Source of the DNA: Chelonoidis abingdonii
Lineage: Eukaryota > Chordata > Testudines > Testudinidae
Direction of reading: 5' to 3'
Assembly (NCBI RefSeq): GCF_003597395.2
Contig: NC_133770.1
Coordinates: 19,388,117 to 19,452,116 of the forward strand
Length of the DNA stretch: 64,000 nucleotides
Positions 57,651 to 64,000 of this stretch are shown here, one piece after another. Each line of letters starts with the position of its first letter. Position 1 is the stretch's first letter. The position numbers were made by a program, and so were the translations under genes. The notes beneath the pieces are model-generated. The model was not told the DNA's origin. It saw only the letters and a program-made list of their open reading frames with translations, and made no database searches.

Positions 57651-57952
57651 ACAGATATCAGTTTTCAGAGCAGTAGTCATGTTAGTCTGTATCCGTAAAA
57701 AGAACAGGAGTACTTGTGGCACCTTAGAGACTAACAATTTATTTCAGCATAAGCTCTCGTGGGCTACAGCCCACTTCATCGGATGCATAGAATGGTATGG
57801 CATCTTCTCTGTATATATATATATACTCTTCTTATATGTTCCATTCTATGCATCCGATGAAGTGGGCTGTAGCCCACGAAAGCTTATGCTGAAATAAATT
57901 TGTTAGTCTCTAAGGTGCCACAAGTACTCCTGTTCTTTTTACAGATATCAGT
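57651..57952. mobile_element. Fold-back Penelope-like 3' ends within one 12-bp TSD
   Basis: Two copies of the same about 100-bp 3' segment lie in inverted orientation: the minus arm 57697-57795 and the plus arm 57841-57940, with a 45-bp AT-rich spacer. The outer flanks carry a perfect 12-bp duplication ACAGATATCAGT (57651-57662 and 57941-57952). The minus arm continues further into the element's terminal sequence (57663-57696); the plus arm stops at the A of the flank. The whole is therefore one insertion event with an internal inversion. Confidence 0.85.
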
Positions 57953-58269
57953 GTGAATATGTACTTAAGTGAATGGTGTGCCTTATGCACATGTATTTAC
58001 ACTGGAAGTGTTTGGCACTCGTCTTGAAAACCTGTTCAGAGTATCCACTCAGGGAGCAGAATGACAGGACTCTAGGTGACTGGTCCCTAGTCTGGAATAT
58101 GAGTTCCTTATCTTCCTTGCCAAACCTTCGCCAGTTTTCCCCTTTCTCTGTTACTGTTCACAATGTTGCCATTCCAGTGTTTCCAGTAATTTTCATTTCA
58201 TTGCTAGTCTTGCAATATTTGGTGCCTTTTTTTAAAGTCCCAGCTCCTGGAATCCTGTGACTACATGAG
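57953..58269. other. No gene recognised
   Basis: Unassigned sequence. Confidence 0.35.
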
Positions 58270-58470
58270 AATATCAACTTTCAATTTTAAAATGTAAGTT
58301 TCTAGTTTCACAGAGAAAAGTTTGAAAACATGAGCCAAGTGCACCCCAAAACCCAGAAGACAAATAAAATAAACTCAACCATTATGATTTGTTAAAAAAC
58401 TTGAGATTTTTAAGCCAGTCTGGTGATGTTTTGGAGGCCTGACTCATGATTGTTGAACACTTGGGGCAGC
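58270..58470 (-). repeat. Dispersed repeat family A, copy 3
   Basis: On the minus strand 'tggcttaaaaatctcaag', 'gtcttctgggttttggggtg' and 'gcacttggctcatgttttc' align with 40130-40230. Ends approximate. Confidence 0.55.
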
Positions 58471-60384
58471 AGTGTTAGCATCTTCCCAGTCATTCAGGTC
58501 AGTGCTCTGGGGATTCTTTTTGACTCTTCTGTCTCCCCTGCCCACTCTCCAATGCCATATCCAAATCCTGGTGCTACTTCCTCTTCAGCAGCTCCAAGCT
58601 CTATCCTTTTTCATTCCTTGCCTAGAGCCAAATCTCACATTCAGGTGGTTGCTATAACCTGCTTCGACAATGTGATGTACCTTCTTAGCCTATACATTTA
58701 AAAAATGCAATATGAGTCAGTTGAATGTAAATTCATGACTCCATTAACTCCATATAGTTTTCAGGGGCAAGAATCTGAAGTCCTCACGATTTCAGCCGCC
58801 TTACTCAATGGCTGAAATCTGCATCCAGTGTATATGCACAATTCCCATTGATTTCCAGAGGGCACTCTGCAATGGATAATTAGCACTTCTCAGCCTCAGG
58901 CCTCAACTGCAGCCAGCACTTCAGGATTTGGCCACTGGCAAGGAAAGAGAACAGCCTGTTCCTGTCCAACATTTTGTTCATCTCCTTGCTGCTAACATCT
59001 TTTGTCCACAGCACAATGTTTTCTCATCCTTTGCCTTCTTCCTGAAATACCATGTTCCCTTGAGATATCAGTTTTCTTTCCCCTGAGCTATGAGTGCATT
59101 TTTATAAACATGTCAGCCAGAAGGAGAATGCCAGTATTTGAAATGGCCAGATTTCATGGAGCATCCTGGAAACCACTCTTCTCTTTTGGGTGGTTACAGA
59201 ACAACTACAGTGATTTAGGAGATTGATAAAGATCTCCATCCTACTCTTATTGTCATCGATAGCAGAACTTGCAATGACTTGAATAGGATCAGGCTCAAAG
59301 AGAGAAAATTCCAGGCAGTTACTGTTGTTAAATATCATAAGATTTACATTGATTTGTGTTATAGGTGTGATACTGTGTTGTAAAATGTTGCTGCCTTTTA
59401 TAGTACATTTTCCAGAGCTGAAGATAGCATTTTTTGCATTGCTTATTTTTCATCAGCAATTACTAATGTGTGATGTAAAAGATCAATTTTTATTTATCCA
59501 AGGTTTATGTCTTATTTCATAGTGATTTATTTTTGTGTAGAATGTGGTTTTATGATATGTGACATTCTGATAGCAGATTGCAGTCTCTGGAGTCCTTGAA
59601 CTATTTCCAAGCAGTAAACCTGCTGGGGTCTAAGCCAGTTTGGAAATCTGTCTGTTGAGTTGATGGATTATAGCCTGTGTAGTGAGCACTCAGCCTCCAC
59701 AAGGTTCATGGCATCTTCACCTTTAAGTATCTAATTTATGTAGAAATGCCGATAAATTATTTAGAACGACATTCTTGTTGATATCAGCAGTTCTGGAGCA
59801 AGTAAAAGAAAATGGTATGACTTTGCAAGTCATTGAAAATGTTGGCAGATCCTCAGCAATTCTTCAGAGGTTCATACTATTAAATACTTGGGAATTGAAA
59901 AGCATATTCCCCTTTCTCCCCGCCTCACCCCAAAATTTTCCTGACATTTATTTAGAACTCTGTTATCATGTTTTGCGAGTTATGTCAGCACTGAAACAGT
60001 AGAAATAAATTAGAAAAAAAACAAAATAAAAAAAATTATTTAACCTTGGTAAAAATATAAAAACTTCTTTCCTTCCCTTGATTTATTAAGTGTTCAGACT
60101 TGAGTTCACATAGTGGTTAGCCAGGGAGTCCCTTTACTGCATAGCTGAAAATATGGCCACCAGAATCCTAAATGGTCTGTGGCCAAAATTGTCAAACTTA
60201 GGTACTTAAAATGAGACCCCCCCGCCCAAATCCATGTTTAGACATCTAAATAAATGACCTGATTTTTCAGAAGAGCTATACACCCACACTCTTTTTTGAA
60301 GGCAACAAAATTTGGCACTGTGACTCTGTGGACAGAATTGAGTGAAAGTCTTGGATAAAAGTCTTGTATTGTCTTGGCTAAAAG
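58471..60384. other. No gene recognised
   Basis: AT-rich with A-rich runs at 60003-60040. No coding evidence. Confidence 0.4.
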
Positions 60385-60570
60385 AGGGGGGGGAGGGATA
60401 GCTCAGTGGCTTGAGCATTGGCCTGCTAAACCCAGGGTTGTGAGTTCAATCCTTGAGGGGGCCACTTAGGGACCTGGGGCAAAAATTAGTCTTGCTAGTG
60501 AAGGCAGGGGGCTGGACACAATGACCTTTCATAGTCACTTCCAGTTCTAGGAGATTGGTATATCTGCAAT
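60385..60570 (+). repeat. tRNA-derived turtle SINE, full length
   Basis: 'gggatagctcagtggcttga' carries the pol III A box (tagctcagtgg, 60399-60409) and 'gagttcaatcc' the B box (60442-60452). Then comes 'ttgctagtgaaggcaggggg' and a LINE-like tail 'tgacctttcatagtcac', ending near 'gagattggtatat'. The head reads like a tRNA gene, but the body and tail show it is a SINE, not a tRNA gene. Confidence 0.9.
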
Positions 60571-61880
60571 TATTAAATTAAGTGCAAACTATTATTAGAA
60601 TTTAATCATCATCCCCATAATACTGTTCAAAGTTGGCCTTAAATTATATATCCAGGTAGACATGCTATATCAATCCATGCAGTGAAATATATTTTAAAGG
60701 AATATGACACAGTGCATTGATTTTCTTGCATCCTGAAATTCACCAAAATAATCATTCAATTCTATTTTTAGCTCAGATCTATTTATATAAAACATTTATG
60801 ATTACTTTTTGTGAAGCCTAATTGAATTTTCTAAACAGGATTAAATCTTTAAACTTTGAAGTGTAACATAGTAATGATTATGACAGGCTTGATTAATGTA
60901 ATTTGCTCTAATTCATGACAACAGCATTGCAAGCATTCTCTAATGGTATCACTGTGCATATATCACCACTCTGTGGTCATGTGGCTACTGGCTCATGGCT
61001 TTGGGAATACTAATGATCTGGAAGTGTCTATACCTTTTCACTCAAGGCAGCAACTGCAAACCACAAGGGTATGATTTGTGTGTGTGTGTGCACCACAGAA
61101 TAGCTGTCAAATAGCCGCTTTCAGTCCTTATTAATGCAGGCAGAATTTGAACCAGCTACTTGCATTTGTAATCCTTTGTACCCTGTTACCGCTCCCCTGG
61201 GTCATCATGTTCCCCTGTTGCTATTTTTTAAGTTCTTGTTTTATTAATTTATGTGTTTTTTAGGCTATTGTCTAACTAGAAAGATATATGTCAGCTGCAA
61301 GCAATACTCTGACAGTAATCAGTAAACACATACAGTAAACATAGCTGTTTCTTCTCATCCTTTTGGAGTCGGCCATGAGATTGTTATTTGAGTATGTGAT
61401 CTGCTCTAGGATACTATAGTGAGATATCAGTCATCAGAAGATAAATGTTTTTCTAGCACTGCCTAATTCCCATAAATTGGACTGATCAACATGAACTCTC
61501 TGACCTTAAACTTCAGGATCTGATGAGAAGCGGGGAGTGTCCCTCAAAGCATTTAATTATAGAGGAAGGTGGAAAAAATGCTTAACTTGCTTTAAAGCAT
61601 TTCACAACTTCTTGCTGTTCTCAGTCTTGGAGATACATTGGTGATGCAGGTGAGTTTCAAGTTGTCAGCATCAAACTCTTCATTTGCTGGACTCAAAGCA
61701 ATGGAGTTCCTTCAAAGAGGATTTGTAATTAAGTTTTTTTTGTTCTAGGTTTGTACAGGACATAGCAAAATGGGATCCTGGTCCCTGACTGGGGCTCCTG
61801 GATGCTATTACAAATAAATAATAATTATAATAATGGAGGTCTGGGTTTTCCAGATAACTCACCTTCCTCTTAGCCACTGA
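60571..61880. other. No gene recognised; high-complexity block
   Basis: 60640-61020 is AT-rich, repeat-free by eye and of conserved-non-coding character (untested). A (TG)n run lies at 61076-61090. Confidence 0.35.
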
Positions 61881-62081
61881 AATAAAAGGCCAGATTTTCA
61901 GAAGTGATGAGCCCATCAGATGCTGACTTCATTTGAAAATCTGGCCAATAAGTATCAGAATGGGAGATGCTGGATTTCTAAAACTCTGGCTGTTCGTTAG
62001 GTGCCTGAATGGGAACGGAGCTCTTCTGAAAATTGGGCTCCCATTGTGGGTACTGAGCACTTGAAAATCTGGTCTCTGAGA
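61881..62081. repeat. Inverted-repeat MITE, two nested halves
   Basis: 'ggccagattttcagaagtga' at left is complemented by 'catttgaaaatctggccaat' (61930-61950) and again by 'gcacttgaaaatctggtctc' (62057-62077). This suggests a tandem or nested pair of short palindromic elements. Confidence 0.6.
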
Positions 62082-62521
62082 GGATCCTCAGTGGTACAGC
62101 CAGCACTAGTGCCATCTCTTTTGTTGGTCTCTGATATGTCAGACTCTGATTGCTGCCCCAGTCTAGACCTCTGACATATGGTGTGGTGGAGCCTCAATGG
62201 CACATTGGTGCACTAACAATGCCACATCATCTTTTCTGCTAGTGGCAAATCCATCCAGCTCGCCTGCCACCTCACTCGGTAGCAGGAGGTTTATGGAGGC
62301 TTCTGACAGCAAGGACTGGGAGTGGGGCAGGAATCTATCGATGGCTGATTAATCGGAGAGAAGAGTGGCTGGGCATGGTGAAAAGGGCTGGGTTCATATA
62401 TTAGTTCCGGTTTTGCATAGTCGTGTTGATTTTAGCAGTGAGATTTTGTTCTCTGTGTTTTTTTCTTGGAGGCTGGGAAGTCTCTTTGAATTTGTTTCTG
62501 TGCATTCTTTTAAAACTATTT
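62082..62521. other. No gene recognised
   Basis: Unassigned spacer left of the third solo LTR. Confidence 0.35.
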
Positions 62522-63398
62522 GGACTTGTCATAGCATTTCTGTCCCAATTCTGAACTTTAGCGTCCAAAATTTGGGTGCTAGTATGAAATCCTCTAAGCT
62601 TAATTACCAGCTTAGATCTGATAGCCTGCCACCAACCAGGACTTCCAGTGCCTGGTACACTCTGGTCCCCCCAAAACCTTCCCTGGGGACCCCAAGATCC
62701 CAAATCCCTTGGATTCTTAAAACAAGGAGAAATAAACCATTCCCCCCTCCTTTTACCCCTCCCAGGCTTCCCTCTCTGGGCTACCCTGAGAGATTACTGA
62801 TCCAAACTCTTTGAATCTAATCCCCTTCCCCAGAGGCAAACAGATTCAAGGAAAACAGAGAGAGATTCTACCTCTCCCCCCTCCCGTCTCCCCCCCCACC
62901 CACCAGGCCTAGTGAGTTATCCCAATTCCCTGGGATAAAACAAGGGAAACAAGAAAGAAATCCATCAGGTTCTCTAAAAAAGAAATCTTTATATAAAAAG
63001 AAAGAAAAAGACATAAACAATGGTCTCTGTATCAAGTTGACAATATACAGGGCTATTGGCTTAAAGGAAACAAAATGAGTAAACAGCCTTATCCAAAAAG
63101 AAATACAATTTAAAACATTCCAGCAACTACACACATGTAAATACAAAAAAACAATAGAAACCTACTGCCTTGCTGCCTTTGTACTTACAACTTGGAAACA
63201 GAAGACTATAGAGCTTGGAGAGAGAAAGTTCACTCTCAGAGCCGAGAGCAACAGAGAGACAAAGACCCACACCCAGAAGTTCCTTCCCTTGAGATTTGAA
63301 AAATCTTGTTTCCTGATTGGTCCTCTGGTCAGGTGTTTGGTCACCCCTTTGCAGGTGAAATAGATATTAACCCTTAGCTATCTGTTTATGACAGGACT
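62522..63398 (-). mobile_element. ERV-type solo LTR, 867 bp, with 5-bp TSD
   Basis: Body 62527-63393. On the minus strand it starts TGTCATAAACAGATAGC and ends GCTATGACA. The target duplication GGACT is at 62522-62526 and 63394-63398. A TATA-like TTTTATATAAAG lies on the minus strand at 62987-63000, and C/T-rich runs lie near 62860-62905. No internal retroviral region. I recall this LTR as common in turtles. Confidence 0.85.
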
Positions 63399-64000
63399 AT
63401 ATTAGGATCTTTCCTTTAGACATCTGTGCATCATGTCCTGTAGAAATAGCCCTCCAATTCTGTAACAAATAATGACCTGTTTGAAGACCCCCAATAACTG
63501 TGTTACTGATCGCCCTTTTGATCAATAAATACCCACCTGTTGCTTAACAGAAGCTGAAATTTTTATAGTTGGCAAGAATGTTTAGAGCTTTAATCCAAAA
63601 GGAAACTGGCAGTTGTAGCCTATGTACATTAATATATGGTCCAAGCAAGTCTTGGCTGTTAGACTGAATGGGTGTTGAAATGTTTAAATCTCTCAGAGCT
63701 CTCCTAGTCTAGGTAGTGAGAACCACACAAGATATTATGATCCCAGAATGAGTAAATGATAAAGTAAAGAGTTACATATGTAATTTACCTTTTGGTTTAT
63801 GAAGATGCAGTATAGTAGGAAAAAAAGTAACGAAAAAGGTAATCAGTATGAGGATGGAAGTACAAGATTTATATTTCTGTTTTAATTTTTAATGACTAGC
63901 AAATCCATTAGGAAAGAGGAAATATAATATCATCAATTGATATAAAATGATATTTTCCAAAAATGTTAATGTCTGTATTATGAAGTAGCGCCTGTTAGTG
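63399..64000. other. No gene recognised
   Basis: AT-rich right flank; nothing supported. Confidence 0.4.

Noticed and set aside
57303..57737. 144-codon minus-strand frame
   Set aside because: Runs into the Penelope-like fold-back insertion and encodes a low-complexity hydrophobic string from an AT-rich repeat.
60399..60460. tRNA gene
   Set aside because: A and B boxes are present, but the segment continues into a SINE body with a LINE-like tail and lacks a foldable anticodon arm by eye.
62365..62814. 149-codon plus-strand frame
   Set aside because: Most of it lies antisense in the solo LTR 62527-63393; no domain.

Overview
The window looks like nuclear DNA of a cryptodiran turtle. It is AT-rich vertebrate sequence without any intact cellular gene that I can recognise. 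It carries a repeat mix I associate with turtles: tRNA-derived SINEs with a CR1/LINE-like tail, several CR1 fragments, MIR-type SINEs, Penelope-like elements, hAT and Harbinger-like non-autonomous elements, and Ty3/Gypsy and ERV-type LTRs. The clade call rests on remembered repeat families, not on a database search. I see no CRISPR array, rRNA, genuine tRNA gene or bacterial-style operon. The window is best read as an intergenic region or a very long intron.

Layout. 1-10 kb: an R2-like non-LTR retrotransposon 3' end (minus strand), a CR1 with recognisable RT (plus), then two CR1-type fragments (minus). 10.1-13.2 kb: a GC-rich 1.33-kb element with TG...CA termini, a 5-bp target duplication and two internal minisatellites, then a hAT-type element with an 8-bp duplication. 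15.2-20.9 kb: a complete but inactive Ty3/Gypsy retrotransposon with two LTRs. Its domains run gag (SCAN-like), protease, integrase, reverse transcriptase, RNase H. This unusual order is that of the Gmr1-like lineage. 21.3-22.7 kb: a degenerate Penelope-like element (RT plus GIY-YIG) interrupted by another repeat. 24-31 kb: MIRs, a hAT element with CR1 nested inside, a TA-flanked miniature element and a Harbinger-type MITE. 31.5-32.6 kb and 50.8-51.9 kb: two 1.08-kb copies of one Harbinger-like element. 38.0, 44.8 and 62.5 kb: three solo LTRs, each with a matching target duplication; the one at 44.8 kb belongs to the same family as the 15-kb Gypsy element. 50.1-52.0 kb: a MIR split by three stacked palindromic/TIR elements. 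54.9-55.8 kb: a G-rich, internally repetitive hAT-like element. 57.7-57.9 kb: a fold-back pair of Penelope-like 3' ends inside one 12-bp target duplication.

The coding remnants do not form a pathway. Each belongs to its own element, and all are broken by stops, frameshifts or lost catalytic residues. The strongest biological observations are the integrase-before-RT Gypsy element with a SCAN-like gag, the fold-back Penelope insertion, and the nested insertions that give a relative timeline. Many breaks in the GC-rich elements are single-base losses in short homopolymers, so part of the apparent decay could be residual long-read error.
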